Part shown: piece after piece, positions 48,114 to 58,440 of the stretch
How the letters are laid out: each line of letters begins with the position of its first letter
How positions within the stretch are numbered: position 1 is the stretch's first letter
The notes under the pieces: generated by a model
What the model saw: the letters and a program-made list of their open reading frames with translations, nothing else
Told to the model about the DNA's origin: nothing
The model's database searches: none
Assembly: GCF_014855495.1 (NCBI RefSeq)
Contig: NZ_JACYFJ010000002.1
Location: 372,001-436,000, forward strand
Reading direction: 5' to 3'
DNA from: Euzebyella saccharophila
GTDB taxonomy: Bacteria > Bacteroidota > Bacteroidia > Flavobacteriales > Flavobacteriaceae
DNA: 64,000 bases
Translations under genes and position numbers: made by a program

Positions 48114-50711
48114 ATGAACTTTAATAATTATACCATAAAATCTCAGGAGGCCATACAACAAGCGCAACAGATTGCACAAGGTTTGGGTCACCAACAAATA
48201 GAAAATGAACATCTCTTTAAAGCCATTTGGGAGATCGACGAAAATGTACTTCCGTTCATATTAAAAAAATTAAATATGAACGTGGCGATTATTAAACAAA
48301 TTCTTGATAAAGAACTGGAAAGCTTTCCTAAAGTTTCAGGTGGAGACATCATGCTTTCAAGAGAGGCCGGTAAAACCGTAACCGAAGCCAGTGTAATAGC
48401 CAAGAAAATGGAGGATGATTTTGTTTCCATTGAACATCTTATTCTAGCCATCTTCACCTCTAAAAGTAAAATTGCCCAAATTTTAAAAGACCAAGGGGCT
48501 ACTGAAAAGCACCTAAAGGCGGCAATTTCTGAACTTAGGGGGGGAGAAAAAGTAACTTCTGCCAGTGCAGAAGACAACTATAATTCTTTGGACAAATATG
48601 CCAAGAACCTGAATGAACTGGCAGATAGTGGAAAGTTGGATCCAGTTATTGGCAGGGATGAAGAAATTAGAAGGATATTGCAAATACTTTCTAGAAGAAC
48701 CAAAAACAATCCCATGTTGGTAGGGGAACCAGGTACAGGTAAAACAGCTATTGCAGAAGGGTTGGCCCACAGAATTATCCAAGGTGATGTACCTGAGAAC
48801 CTAAAAGACAAGATTATTTATTCCCTTGATATGGGGGCATTGATCGCCGGCGCAAAATACAAAGGCGAATTTGAGGAGCGTTTAAAGTCCGTTATCAAGG
48901 AAGTTACTTCATCAGATGGTAACATTGTACTTTTTATTGATGAAATTCATACCCTAGTTGGTGCAGGTGGCGGACAGGGAGCAATGGATGCGGCCAATAT
49001 TTTAAAACCTGCTCTCGCACGTGGTGAATTAAGAGCCATTGGTGCAACCACATTAGATGAATATCAAAAATACTTTGAGAAAGATAAAGCATTGGAAAGG
49101 CGATTTCAGAAAGTTACGGTCAACGAACCTGATACGGAAAGTGCCATTTCAATTTTAAGGGGAATCAAAGAAAAGTATGAAGCACATCACAAGGTAAGAA
49201 TTAAAGATGACGCCGTAATTGCAGCGGTAGAGCTAAGCCAACGCTATATCACCAATAGATTTTTACCAGACAAGGCCATTGACCTTATGGATGAGGCGGC
49301 ATCCAAGTTGCGAATGGAAATTAATTCCAAACCAGAAGAACTGGATGTGCTAGACCGAAAGATAATGCAGCTAGAAATTGAGATTGAGGCTATAAAACGT
49401 GAGAACGATAAGGCAAAATTAAATTCCTTAAATGTGGATTTGGCCAACCTAAAAGAAGAGCGAAATGAAATTTTTGCCAAATGGGAAGGTGAAAAATCGG
49501 TGGTGGATAACATCCAGAAAACAAAACATGATATTGAGGAATTTAAACAGGAAGCTGAAAGGGCCGAACGTAATGGTGATTACGGTAAGGTAGCCGAAAT
49601 TAGATACGGCAAAATCAAAGAAGCCCAAGAACATCTTGAAAAACTTCAGGAAGAATTAAAAGCGCAGCAAGAAAATGAAACCCTGATCAAAGAAGAGGTC
49701 ACCAATGAGGATATAGCCGAAGTTGTTGCCAAATGGACAGGTATTCCGGTTACTAAAATGCTTCAAAGCGAGAGGGAGAAATTGCTAAAATTGGAAGATG
49801 TGCTCCACAAACGCGTGGTTGGACAAGAAGAGGCCATACAAGCAGTTTCAGACGCCATAAGAAGAAGTAGGGCCGGTTTACAGGATACCAAAAGACCTAT
49901 TGGCTCCTTCTTGTTTCTCGGTACGACCGGCGTCGGGAAGACCGAGTTGGCAAAAACCTTGGCATCCTACCTTTTTGATGATGAGAATGCCATGACCAGA
50001 ATTGATATGAGTGAATATCAAGAAAGACACTCCGTAAGTAGATTGGTAGGTGCACCTCCAGGATATGTTGGATATGATGAAGGCGGACAACTTACGGAAG
50101 CTGTTAGAAGAAGGCCCTATTCCGTAGTACTACTGGATGAAATTGAAAAAGCCCATCCAGATACATTCAATATTCTATTACAAGTATTGGACGAAGGCCG
50201 ATTGACAGATAATAAAGGTCGGGTAGCAGATTTCAAGAACACCATCATTATTATGACCAGTAATATGGGAAGCCATATAATACAGGAGAAATTTGAGAAT
50301 TCCCAAGATGTGTACAGCGCAACCGAAGCCGCTCGGGTAGAGGTCTTAGGTTTATTAAAGAAAACGGTTAGACCGGAATTTTTAAACCGAATAGATGACA
50401 TTATAATGTTCACCCCGTTGAGCAAGGATGATATCTCTCAAATAGTGCGCTTGCAATTGGACCAGTTAAAAAAGATAGTTTCTAAACAAAATATTACCAT
50501 TGATGCCACCAATGAAGCAATTACATATTTGGCAGAAAGGGGTTATGACCCACAATTTGGGGCAAGGCCTATTAAAAGGGTCATACAAAAAGAAGTTCTC
50601 AACAAACTTTCAAAAGAGCTGTTAAAAGGTACTATTTCCGCTGAAAGCATAGTACTTATAGATTCCTTTGAAGACGAGCTGGTTTTTAGGAATCAAGAAG
50701 AATTGGTGTAA
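48114..50711 (+). CDS. clpB: ClpB disaggregase
   Basis: Hexameric AAA+ chaperone of 865 residues. In order: a Clp-N double repeat (1-145), AAA-1 with GEPGTGKT (about 206-213), a full middle coiled-coil domain (about 405-530), AAA-2 with GTTGVGKT (about 603-610) and a ClpB D2-small domain. The intact M-domain marks ClpB rather than ClpC or ClpA. It dissolves aggregates with DnaK, whose gene is also in this window at 7-9 kb. A hairpin terminator follows. Confidence 0.98.
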   Translation: MNFNNYTIKSQEAIQQAQQIAQGLGHQQIENEHLFKAIWEIDENVLPFILKKLNMNVAIIKQILDKELESFPKVSGGDIMLSREAGKTVTEASVIAKKMEDDFVSIEHLILAIFTSKSKIAQILKDQGATEKHLKAAISELRGGEKVTSASAEDNYNSLDKYAKNLNELADSGKLDPVIGRDEEIRRILQILSRRTKNNPMLVGEPGTGKTAIAEGLAHRIIQGDVPENLKDKIIYSLDMGALIAGAKYKGEFEERLKSVIKEVTSSDGNIVLFIDEIHTLVGAGGGQGAMDAANILKPALARGELRAIGATTLDEYQKYFEKDKALERRFQKVTVNEPDTESAISILRGIKEKYEAHHKVRIKDDAVIAAVELSQRYITNRFLPDKAIDLMDEAASKLRMEINSKPEELDVLDRKIMQLEIEIEAIKRENDKAKLNSLNVDLANLKEERNEIFAKWEGEKSVVDNIQKTKHDIEEFKQEAERAERNGDYGKVAEIRYGKIKEAQEHLEKLQEELKAQQENETLIKEEVTNEDIAEVVAKWTGIPVTKMLQSEREKLLKLEDVLHKRVVGQEEAIQAVSDAIRRSRAGLQDTKRPIGSFLFLGTTGVGKTELAKTLASYLFDDENAMTRIDMSEYQERHSVSRLVGAPPGYVGYDEGGQLTEAVRRRPYSVVLLDEIEKAHPDTFNILLQVLDEGRLTDNKGRVADFKNTIIIMTSNMGSHIIQEKFENSQDVYSATEAARVEVLGLLKKTVRPEFLNRIDDIIMFTPLSKDDISQIVRLQLDQLKKIVSKQNITIDATNEAITYLAERGYDPQFGARPIKRVIQKEVLNKLSKELLKGTISAESIVLIDSFEDELVFRNQEELV

Positions 50712-50737
50712 GATTTACCATATGATAAAGTAAGATT

Positions 50738-50767
50738 AGGGCATCTTTAAAAAAGGTGCCCTATTTT
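50738..50767 (+). terminator. Terminator of clpB
   Basis: AGGGCATC / GGTGCCCT stem (one G-T pair) with an A-rich loop and T5 after it. Confidence 0.75.
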
Positions 50768-50784
50768 TGATAATTGTAGATACC

Positions 50785-50793
50785 ATACAGTAT
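50785..50793. promoter_or_regulatory. Short dyad before the TetR gene
   Basis: ATAC-A-GTAT, a 9-base palindrome 30 bases before the start, in an AT-rich region. It could be the TetR operator, given that these regulators often bind near their own promoter. Confidence 0.25.
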
Positions 50794-50822
50794 ATAATTT
50801 TTCTATCTTCGTATTAAACTGC

Positions 50823-51425
50823 ATGCAAATGACCACCAAAGCCGAAAGAACTACCGCCTATATTATTGAAACCGTTGCCCCTATCTTCACTAAACTTGGT
50901 TATATAGGCACCAGTATGAGTGACTTAACAGATGCAACTGGTCTAACCAAAGGCGCCATTTACGGGAATTTTGAGAACAAGGAAGCCTTAGCTCTTTCCG
51001 CTTTTGAATACAGTAGTAAAAAGCTACTTCAAAAACTGGATGAGATTTTATCTATTGAAGGTAGTGCTTTGGATAAAATTTTTGCATTAACAGACTTCTA
51101 CAGACATTACGACGAGTTTACTAAAGATCTAGGAGGATGCCCCATTTTAAATACCGGTGTGGATGCACAGAACAATAATAAATTGTTAGCGGCAGCTTCT
51201 AAGGAGGCTATTAAGGAAATTGAAGGTAAAATTGCCTTGGTACTCGAAAACGGCGCCAATAGTAATGAACTTAAGCTTCCTGTAACTCCTTTACAATTTG
51301 CAAAACAGTTCTACACCATGATACAAGGTGCAGTTGCCATGTCCACAATCACCAGAGACCGAAAGTACTTGGTAAATACAATAGCTTATTTGGAGGTTTT
51401 GGTCAAAAAGGAGCTAAAAAAGTAG
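50823..51425 (+). CDS. TetR/AcrR-family regulator
   Basis: DNA-binding repressor of 200 residues. The N-terminal helix-turn-helix (about 10-55) has the family signature TGLTKGAIYGNFENKEAL. The C-terminal ligand domain (about 75-195) shows DLGGCPILNTGVDA, seen in the TetR subgroup of Bacteroidota. The ligand and target are unknown, since no pump gene adjoins it. An ATG two codons further in is an alternative start. Confidence 0.9.
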   Translation: MQMTTKAERTTAYIIETVAPIFTKLGYIGTSMSDLTDATGLTKGAIYGNFENKEALALSAFEYSSKKLLQKLDEILSIEGSALDKIFALTDFYRHYDEFTKDLGGCPILNTGVDAQNNNKLLAAASKEAIKEIEGKIALVLENGANSNELKLPVTPLQFAKQFYTMIQGAVAMSTITRDRKYLVNTIAYLEVLVKKELKK

Positions 51426-51582
51426 TCTCCAATTTTATTTCCCTAAAGATTTACCATTCAACTTGGTAGCTAACTAGCCCCAATTAAAATTGCTCTGGAC
51501 GTAGTTATTTTCGGTTAGGTAAAGTCTTCCGTTGGCTCTATAGTATACTACTTTTATTCGGTTAATACAATGCAAACGAGTA

Positions 51583-53346
51583 TTACTCACCAACCACTCT
51601 AAATATCCAGGTCTTACCAGGGTATTTACCTCCGTAATTACTGTTTCTAGCTTGTCGCGCCTCAGAAATGGTGTCAAATCGCTCTAAATACGCATAATTG
51701 TATTTATTGGTACTTCTAACAAATGAGCCTGGGTTCATGCCCTTTTTGCGTAAATCGGCCATGAAGGCATCAAAATACTTTTTAGTACCAAATACATTGG
51801 CAATAAGGTAGTAACCGGGTGCCAATCCTTCCTCGGTTTTAACTTCCTCATACTTCTCTCCTTTTTCCGGCACTACTTTTTCCTGTTGGCGAGCCTTGGC
51901 AAGAGCCGCTTTTTGCTTCTCTTCCTCTACTTTTGCAATTGAATCCAATCTTTTTTGTTCAGCAATTTGTTTTGCCTGAGCTAAGGCCTCCTGCCGTTTT
52001 ACTTCGTTGATGGAATCCAATTTTCTTTCCTGCTCTTCTTGAGCCATGGCAATGGCTTCCGCTGCTTTCCTTTCTTTACGGGAAAGTTTCTCATCAGGCT
52101 GTTCTTCCGCCACTTCCGTCTCGGAATCCGTTAAACCTATCAATTCCCTTTGTCGGGCCTTTTCTTCTTCTTCCTGTTTCTTCTTTAATTTCTTAGCTGC
52201 CAGGGCTGCTTCCTTTTCTACATTGGCAATGGAATCCCTTACTATTTTATCCCTTCTTTTTTGTTCTTTTTCCTGTGCTCTTAATTCTTTCCTACTTGTT
52301 TGTTCTTCCGCCCTCTCAGACTTAGCCAATTCTTCAGCCTTGTCCAACTCTTCTTGAATTCGTTCGTTCTGATCTTCGTCCAACTCCAATATTCCATTTT
52401 CATCTTCTTCCGGTTCAAAACCTACCATTTTATGCCGCTCACTAGGCTTACCCAAAAAGTAAGCTGCCATGAGTTCAAAAGAAGCCTCATTAGTTATGTT
52501 GGAATTTGTTCCTAATTCAACCAAAGCTCCCAAGGAAAGATGTTTGAAGAGGGTAACACCTGCACCTATGGCATACCCATAAAAGTTGTTATATCCAACT
52601 TGGCCCCAATAATTATCCGTATTCAACAAGGTATAAAAACCCACTTGGTTAGATTGGCCCGGAATGGTCCTTAGATACATACTTGGCCTTAAAAAGGCAT
52701 TGGGTGCATCACCCAAAACAAGTGGAAAGTCATAGGAAAGAATTCCCATGAAGATTTTATCCTCTTTTGCTGTGTTACCTTCCTTTTCATTAAAATTATA
52801 ATCAATGAGATTTTCAGATGCCAATCCTAAGGTAAGGCGTTCAACGGATAAACTCATTCCGGGAGCCATTTGTACAATAAAATCATTACCTATGGATTCT
52901 TGAGGCAGGGGAAAATTTGGATCAGGAACAAATCGGTTATCGGCCAATTCTTGCTGAAACGCAAAAACATTGATTCCCACACTAAGTTGAACAAGCTCGT
53001 TCAGTTGAAATTGATGAGCATAATTTAAAGCTCCCCCAGTATTAAAATAAACACCTGTGTTTTGTTGTAAAAATGCCACTCCGGCGGCCGAATTGGAATT
53101 AAGCCTACGTGTATAATTGAGAAATATCGTAGTAGGGTCCGCATCTATACTTTGCCACTGCCAACGAGACCAAAATGCGATGGATTGTGCATTGTTCCTA
53201 TCCAAGGAAAAAGCTGGGTTGAACAAGCTGGCATTATAGGTGGTGAGATTATGTTGCCTTAAATCTGCAGGCAGTCTTTCTTCCCGCTGTGCGAAAAGAC
53301 CTGTGACAAGGAAAATTAATATAAGGAGGGGCGCATTTCTTAGCAT
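51583..53346 (-). CDS. PorP/SprF-type outer-membrane protein with coiled coil and SPOR-like tail
   Basis: Protein of 587 residues. A signal peptide (about 1-20, LFAQ) precedes a PorP/SprF beta-barrel (about 25-300; FNPAFSLDRNN and LNYTRRLNSNSAAGVAF). An acidic stretch, then a very Lys/Glu/Ala-rich coiled coil (about 330-500) follows, and the last 80 residues (LAPGYYLIANVFGTKKYFDAF...YAYLERFDTISEARQAR) look like a SPOR-type peptidoglycan-binding domain. The family works with type IX secreted adhesins, but none lies nearby. ATG 53346 is used; a TTG two codons upstream is possible. Confidence 0.88.
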   Translation of the reverse strand: MLRNAPLLILIFLVTGLFAQREERLPADLRQHNLTTYNASLFNPAFSLDRNNAQSIAFWSRWQWQSIDADPTTIFLNYTRRLNSNSAAGVAFLQQNTGVYFNTGGALNYAHQFQLNELVQLSVGINVFAFQQELADNRFVPDPNFPLPQESIGNDFIVQMAPGMSLSVERLTLGLASENLIDYNFNEKEGNTAKEDKIFMGILSYDFPLVLGDAPNAFLRPSMYLRTIPGQSNQVGFYTLLNTDNYWGQVGYNNFYGYAIGAGVTLFKHLSLGALVELGTNSNITNEASFELMAAYFLGKPSERHKMVGFEPEEDENGILELDEDQNERIQEELDKAEELAKSERAEEQTSRKELRAQEKEQKRRDKIVRDSIANVEKEAALAAKKLKKKQEEEEKARQRELIGLTDSETEVAEEQPDEKLSRKERKAAEAIAMAQEEQERKLDSINEVKRQEALAQAKQIAEQKRLDSIAKVEEEKQKAALAKARQQEKVVPEKGEKYEEVKTEEGLAPGYYLIANVFGTKKYFDAFMADLRKKGMNPGSFVRSTNKYNYAYLERFDTISEARQARNSNYGGKYPGKTWIFRVVGE

Positions 53347-53444
53347 ACACAAAAAAACAAAAACAAGAAGCTGAACATACTTTTTTCAACTAATTTTAGT
53401 TAACATTTATGCAAGAGTTTTCAACCAGAAAAGAGACTGAATCC

Positions 53445-54002
53445 ATGAAAAACATACAATTAATTCAATTTGTAGTATTTTTCTTATTTATTGTGGGTTG
53501 TAAAGATAAAGAAAAAATTGTTGATCCGGTAAACACGGAAACCAACGTTTCTACCTTTTATTTTATAAGACATGCTGAAAAAGATATATCAAATCCTGAA
53601 GATGCCGATCCCGAGCTAAATCAAAGTGGACTAGGACGGGCCATGCATTGGGCCGAAATTTTGGACAAGGTAGATCTAGATGCCATCTATACCACAGACT
53701 ACCAAAGAACGTATATGACAGCGGCTCCAGTTTCCGTAAAAAAAGATTTAACCGTTCAACACTATGACCCACAGACCATTGATTTGGAACAGTTTAAAGC
53801 AGATAACCTAAACAAGAACGTTTTAGTGGTGGGACATAGTAATACCACTCCAGAACTTGTAAATAAAATGATTGGGGAAAGCAAGTATTATGAAATGGAC
53901 ACCTCAGATAACGGAAGTCTGTTTATAGTGAATTTGGTTAACGAAGTTGCCACTTCCCAGCGCTTACATTTTAATTGTAATTGCCCAAAAGAACGAGAGT
54001 AA
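53445..54002 (+). CDS. Histidine phosphatase (phosphoglycerate-mutase-like) lipoprotein
   Basis: Protein of 185 residues. From ATG 53445 it starts with a lipoprotein signal ending at Cys18 (LFIVGCKD). The RHG-type active site is YFIRHAEKD (Arg-His at about 43-44), and the second His is in VVGHSNTTPE. It would remove phosphate from a small molecule outside the cytoplasm. An upstream ATG at 53409 would put 12 polar residues before the signal, so it is disfavoured. Confidence 0.87.
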   Translation: MKNIQLIQFVVFFLFIVGCKDKEKIVDPVNTETNVSTFYFIRHAEKDISNPEDADPELNQSGLGRAMHWAEILDKVDLDAIYTTDYQRTYMTAAPVSVKKDLTVQHYDPQTIDLEQFKADNLNKNVLVVGHSNTTPELVNKMIGESKYYEMDTSDNGSLFIVNLVNEVATSQRLHFNCNCPKERE

Positions 54003-54070
54003 TTCTTCATAGAACACACCAATATAGACAAGCAAATCTAAGTTATTCCATAAAATTGATTTTACTTCAC

Positions 54071-54078
54071 TAATTTTG
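54071..54078 (+). promoter_or_regulatory. -7 box immediately before smpB
   Basis: Exact TAATTTTG element ending only four bases before the smpB ATG. A transcript from it would begin on or next to the start codon, giving leaderless mRNA. No TTG at standard -33 spacing. Confidence 0.4.
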
Positions 54079-54082
54079 TGGA

Positions 54083-54547
54083 ATGGTTCAAAAGAACATC
54101 AACATAAAAAACAAAAGGGCAAAGTTCGAATATGAACTTTTAGATACCTACGTTGCTGGTATTGTATTGGCCGGTACAGAAATTAAATCCATCCGGGAAG
54201 GCAAAGCTTCCATTTCACAGAGCTTCTGTGAGTTTAATGATAGGGGTGAACTATTTGTAATCAATATGCAAGTAGATGAATATTCCCACGCCTCACATTT
54301 TAACCATAGGCCCAAAGCGGAGAGAAAACTTTTATTGAATCGCGGAGAGCTTAGAAAATTAAGAAAGGAAGTTACCACTAGCGGGCATACCATTGTCCCA
54401 CTGCGTTTGTTTATAAACGACCGGGGGTTGGCAAAAATGAAGGTGGCCCTTGCCAAGGGTAAAAAGCTCTATGACAAAAGGGAAACTATTAAAGATCGAG
54501 ATAATAAGAGAAATTTAGCCCGTATTAAAAAGAGCTTCAATAATTGA
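54083..54547 (+). CDS. smpB: SsrA-binding protein SmpB
   Basis: Partner of tmRNA in rescue of stalled ribosomes; 154 residues, normal length. It has the [20 protein letters not shown] start, [14 protein letters not shown] and the C-terminal basic tail KREKL-like [14 protein letters not shown]. No ssrA gene was seen in the window. The stop is 3 bases from the stop of pcm on the opposite strand. Confidence 0.98.
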   Translation: MVQKNINIKNKRAKFEYELLDTYVAGIVLAGTEIKSIREGKASISQSFCEFNDRGELFVINMQVDEYSHASHFNHRPKAERKLLLNRGELRKLRKEVTTSGHTIVPLRLFINDRGLAKMKVALAKGKKLYDKRETIKDRDNKRNLARIKKSFNN

Positions 54548-54550
54548 TTT

Positions 54551-55210
54551 TTAGTTTTTATTCTCCAAAAGCGGAACAAATCTAAAGGACCCAAATTCTT
54601 TTTTTTCAAATTCTTTCAAAGATTTTCTATAAAAAAGAGTCATTATCTGATCTTGGGCACCTACGGGGATTACAAGCCTACCCCCTACTTTTAGCTGCGC
54701 CATTAAGGCCCTAGGAACTTCAGGCGCTCCTGCCGTAACAATAATGGAATCAAAGGGCGCTTCTTCCGGAAGACCTTTATAACCATCTCCAAAAATGGTC
54801 TTTTTGGGCCGGTATCCCATCTTACCAAAAAACAACTTGGTTTTCTTAAAAAGTTCCTGCTGTCTTTCTATAGTGTAGACCTTTGCCTTTAAATGTAACA
54901 AAACCGCGGTTTGATAACCACTACCTGTTCCAATTTCCAAAATTTTATGTCCGGGTTTTACATGTAACAATTGGGACTGAAAAGCCACGGTGTAGGGCTG
55001 AGAAATAGTCTGGTCGGCGGCAATTGGAAAAGCTTTGTCCTGGTAGGCATGCCCCTCAAAACTGCTATCCATAAAAAAATGCCTTGGAATGGTTTTAATG
55101 GCTCCCAGCACATTCTTGTCCGTAATTCCTTTTTCAACGAGGACATCGGCCAACTTGTTTCGCATTCCCCTATGTTTAAAGGTATCTTTCAAAAGGTTTG
55201 GTTTTTGCAA
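54551..55210 (-). CDS. pcm: Protein-L-isoaspartate O-methyltransferase
   Basis: Repairs isoaspartyl residues in damaged proteins with S-adenosylmethionine; 219 residues. It has the family motifs QTISQPYTVAFQS (about 76-88), LEIGTGSGYQTAVL (SAM loop), and IVTAGAPEVP. It converges on smpB. Confidence 0.95.
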   Translation of the reverse strand: MQKPNLLKDTFKHRGMRNKLADVLVEKGITDKNVLGAIKTIPRHFFMDSSFEGHAYQDKAFPIAADQTISQPYTVAFQSQLLHVKPGHKILEIGTGSGYQTAVLLHLKAKVYTIERQQELFKKTKLFFGKMGYRPKKTIFGDGYKGLPEEAPFDSIIVTAGAPEVPRALMAQLKVGGRLVIPVGAQDQIMTLFYRKSLKEFEKKEFGSFRFVPLLENKN

Positions 55211-55330
55211 GGTAAATTTACTTTCTATAACGCCAAATCACAAGTGCAGTTATCAACTAAGAATTCACATTTTCCTTTTTTACGCTAAAATCCAAAGGAA
55301 TATGAAATGACCATTGCTTAAAATAATATG

Positions 55331-55338
55331 TATTTTTG
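55331..55338 (+). promoter_or_regulatory. -7 box before Gfo/Idh gene
   Basis: Exact TATTTTTG element 16 bases before the start at 55355. A TTG at 55314-55316 is closer than the usual spacing (14 bases). Confidence 0.35.
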
Positions 55339-55354
55339 ATGCAAATTGATTTAA

Positions 55355-56335
55355 ATGTTAAAAGTAGGTGTTTTAGGCGCTGGACATTTGGGTAAAATAC
55401 ACCTAAGATTGCTCAATGAGTCCAAAAAATATGAGTTGGTGGGTTTTTATGATGCCGATGCCATCAATGGCAAAAAGGTTTCTGAGGAATTCGGTTATCG
55501 GTATTTTGATAATATCAATACACTTATAGATGCTGTTGAGGTGGTAGATATTGTAACCCCAACCCTTTCTCATTTTGATTGCGCCAAAAAAGCCATTCAA
55601 AAAGGAAAGCATGTTTTTATTGAAAAACCTATCACCAACACTCTGGAAGAAGCGGAGGAATTACAACGTTTGGCTGCTGAATTTAAGGTAAAAGGTCAAG
55701 TAGGTCACGTAGAACGGTTTAATCCAGCTTTTTCTTCGGTTAAACATCAAATTAAAAATCCCATGTTCATTGAAACACATAGGTTGGCAGAGTTCAATCC
55801 ACGTGGCACAGATGTTCCTGTAGTTTTGGATTTAATGATTCACGATATCGATGCCATTCTAAGTGTTGTTGATTCTAAGGTAAAGCAAATAAACGCCAGC
55901 GGTGTTTCTGTTATTAGTAAGTCTCCAGACATTGCCAATGCGAGAATAGAATTTGAAAACGGCTGTGTTGCCAATTTAACCGCAAGTCGCATTTCCCTTA
56001 AAAATATGAGGAAATCCAGGTTCTTTCAAAAAGACGCCTACATTTCGGTTGATTTTCTAGAAAAGAAAGTAGAGGTTGTAAAAATGAAAGATGCTCCCGA
56101 GGTGGCAGGCGATTTTGATATGATTTTGCAAAATGCGGAGGGGGAGAAAAAACAGATTTATTTTGAAAACCCTGAGGTACATCAGAATAACGCCATTCTT
56201 GATGAGCTAGAAACCTTTGCCGCTGCCATTATTAATGATTCGGAACCTGTAGTAACCTTAGAACAAGGCTCAAATGCACTTAAAGTGGCCTTAGAGGTTA
56301 TTTCGTCCTTTAATAACAAAACAGAAGTAATCTAA
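55355..56335 (+). CDS. Cytoplasmic Gfo/Idh/MocA-family dehydrogenase
   Basis: NAD(P)-dependent oxidoreductase of 326 residues, third of this family in the window but without a Tat signal. The Rossmann motif GVLGAGHLGKIH is at 5-16, the E-K-P catalytic loop is HVFIEKPITN (about 88-97), and VVLDLMIHDIDAIL carries the conserved His. The substrate is unknown. It is followed after 15 bases by the yggS-type gene, suggesting an operon. Confidence 0.92.
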   Translation: MLKVGVLGAGHLGKIHLRLLNESKKYELVGFYDADAINGKKVSEEFGYRYFDNINTLIDAVEVVDIVTPTLSHFDCAKKAIQKGKHVFIEKPITNTLEEAEELQRLAAEFKVKGQVGHVERFNPAFSSVKHQIKNPMFIETHRLAEFNPRGTDVPVVLDLMIHDIDAILSVVDSKVKQINASGVSVISKSPDIANARIEFENGCVANLTASRISLKNMRKSRFFQKDAYISVDFLEKKVEVVKMKDAPEVAGDFDMILQNAEGEKKQIYFENPEVHQNNAILDELETFAAAIINDSEPVVTLEQGSNALKVALEVISSFNNKTEVI

Positions 56336-56350
56336 AATCTCTTTCATTAC

Positions 56351-57007
56351 ATGCCCATAAAAGACAACCTACAAAGTATAAGATCACAAATACCCACTAA
56401 CATTACCTTGGTTGCGGTTTCCAAAACAAAGCCCAACGAAGATATTATGGAAGCATATGAAACGGGGCAACGAATATTTGGGGAGAATAAGGTGCAGGAA
56501 ATGGTTGAAAAATGGGAAACCTTGCCTAAAGATATTGAATGGCACATGATTGGCCACCTTCAAAGAAACAAGGTAAAATATATGGCCGATTTTGTTTCAC
56601 TTATCCACGGGGTTGACAGTCTTAGGCTATTGAAAGAGATTGATAAACGTGCAAAAGCATGTGATAGAGTTATCAATTGCCTATTGCAAATGCACATTGC
56701 AGAGGAAGACACTAAATTTGGTCTTGATCAAGATGAACTAAACCATCTTTTAAATTCGGAGGCTTTTAAAAGCATGGAAAATATTTGTATTAAAGGGCTA
56801 ATGGGAATGGCTACTTTTACGGATAACGAAGTTCAAATAAAAAGGGAATTTCAATCTTTAAAGAAAACTTTTAATGAGGTAAAGCAACTTTTGCCAGAAT
56901 GCGATATTCTTTCCATGGGTATGAGCGGCGACTATATGCTGGCCATTGAAGAAGGTAGTACCATGGTTAGAATTGGTAGTAGTATTTTTGGAAGCCGAAA
57001 CTACTAG
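56351..57007 (+). CDS. YggS/PROSC-family PLP homeostasis protein
   Basis: Fold-type III PLP-binding protein of 218 residues. It has VAVSKTKP near 22-29 with the PLP lysine, GENKVQEM, HMIGHLQRNK and the GMSGDYMLAI(EE)GSTMVRIGS end. Members balance pyridoxal phosphate and affect amino acid pools; no catalysis is known. Confidence 0.95.
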   Translation: MPIKDNLQSIRSQIPTNITLVAVSKTKPNEDIMEAYETGQRIFGENKVQEMVEKWETLPKDIEWHMIGHLQRNKVKYMADFVSLIHGVDSLRLLKEIDKRAKACDRVINCLLQMHIAEEDTKFGLDQDELNHLLNSEAFKSMENICIKGLMGMATFTDNEVQIKREFQSLKKTFNEVKQLLPECDILSMGMSGDYMLAIEEGSTMVRIGSSIFGSRNY

Positions 57008-57071
57008 CCAATCACATAAAAACAGAACAGCACTACCAAAGCCTTAATGTATCTTTAGCAGAATATTTTTA

Positions 57072-58439
57072 ATGTACGCAATACTAGACATAGAAACTAC
57101 CGGCGGAAAATTCAATGAAGAAGGAATAACCGAAATTGCCATTCATAAGTTTGATGGGCATCAAGTGGTAGACAAATTTATAAGTCTGGTGAATCCGGAA
57201 AAGCCCATTCAGCCATTTGTGGTGAATTTGACCGGTATCAACAATAAAATGCTCCGTACCGCCCCTAAATTTCATGAAGTTGCCAAAAGAATTGTAGAGA
57301 TTACGGATTCCACGGTGCTCGTGGCCCATAATGCACAGTTTGACTATCGTATTTTAAGAACAGAATTTAGGCGTTTGGGATATAATTTTGAACGAAAAAC
57401 GCTTTGTACGGTAGATTTGTCCAAAAAGTTGATTCCTGAAGCGGAATCGCATAGTTTAGGAAAATTGGTACGATCGCTGGGCATACCTGTTAGCGATAGG
57501 CACCGAGCGAACGGTGATGCGCTGGCAACACTTAAATTATTCAAAGTTTTACTTTCAAAAGACTCGGACAAAGAGATACTCAAAGGCATAATTCGCGACA
57601 AGGAGCATGGAGAGCTATCCGATAGACAATTGGATATTGTTGAATCACTACCTTCAGAAACAGGCGTATATTATATGCACGACAAGGACGGGGAAATCCT
57701 TTTCCTAGGAAAGAGCAGTAATATTAAGAAAAGGGTAAACCAGCACTTTACGAACGGAGGAAAAAAATCAAGACAGCTTCAAAAGGCCACCAAAAAAGTT
57801 TCTTTTGAGAAAACCGGAAGTGACTTAGCTGCTTTACTGAAGGAGAACGAAGAACTCAGAAGAAACAAGCCTAAGTATAATTCAAGACCTCCTAGGAAAA
57901 ACTTTTCCTATGTGGTAAAAACAGTTGATAACGAAAATGGCTATATGCAGTTAGTGGCTGAAAAATCATCCTTAAGAATAGATGCCTTTGCCTCATTTAA
58001 CAGTTTGGCCGGTGCTAAAAATTTTATATTCAAAGTAACCAAAGACTTTGAACTTTGCCCTAAGTTGAATGGAATTTCAGAGGCAAAACAGAACTGTTCC
58101 TCGTACGAAAATGGAGAATGCAAGGGGGCTTGTATCAATCAAGAATCGGCCGAAACCTATAACAAGCGAGTTTTGGAAGTCTTGGATAAATACTCCATCA
58201 ACCAAAAAAATATAGTCGTTGTAGACAAAGGAAGGGAGATAGGCGAATACATTGCATTCTTAGTAAAAAAAGGTCAATTTCAAGGGTTTGGATACTATGA
58301 CTTAAATCATCAGATTAACAATTTAAAGATCTTGGAATCCATCATTACACCTATGAACGGTAATGAAAACACGACCCATATTATTGAAACCTATTTAAGA
58401 AAGCGGCGCGTTCATAAAATTATGGAATTAGACAAATAG
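57072..58439 (+). CDS. DnaQ-type exonuclease fused to GIY-YIG nuclease domain
   Basis: Protein of 455 residues. Residues 1-170 are a DEDDh 3'-5' exonuclease: AILDIETTGG (Asp6, Glu8), LVAHNAQFDYRIL and HRANGDALATL. Residues about 195-275 are a GIY-YIG domain of the UvrC/Cho type: GVYYMHDKDG, FLGKSSNIKKRV and ENEELRRNKPKYN. The rest (about 280-455) has four Cys-type residues and no known motif. It probably trims or nicks damaged DNA. Its stop is one base before the next start. Confidence 0.92.
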   Translation: MYAILDIETTGGKFNEEGITEIAIHKFDGHQVVDKFISLVNPEKPIQPFVVNLTGINNKMLRTAPKFHEVAKRIVEITDSTVLVAHNAQFDYRILRTEFRRLGYNFERKTLCTVDLSKKLIPEAESHSLGKLVRSLGIPVSDRHRANGDALATLKLFKVLLSKDSDKEILKGIIRDKEHGELSDRQLDIVESLPSETGVYYMHDKDGEILFLGKSSNIKKRVNQHFTNGGKKSRQLQKATKKVSFEKTGSDLAALLKENEELRRNKPKYNSRPPRKNFSYVVKTVDNENGYMQLVAEKSSLRIDAFASFNSLAGAKNFIFKVTKDFELCPKLNGISEAKQNCSSYENGECKGACINQESAETYNKRVLEVLDKYSINQKNIVVVDKGREIGEYIAFLVKKGQFQGFGYYDLNHQINNLKILESIITPMNGNENTTHIIETYLRKRRVHKIMELDK

Positions 58440-58440
58440 T

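Noticed and set aside
51474-51677. Minus-strand frame of 67 codons at the 3' end of the PorP/SprF gene
   Set aside because: It overlaps the SPOR-like coding end in another frame. The tail looked protein-like, but without start signal or homology it is more likely chance.
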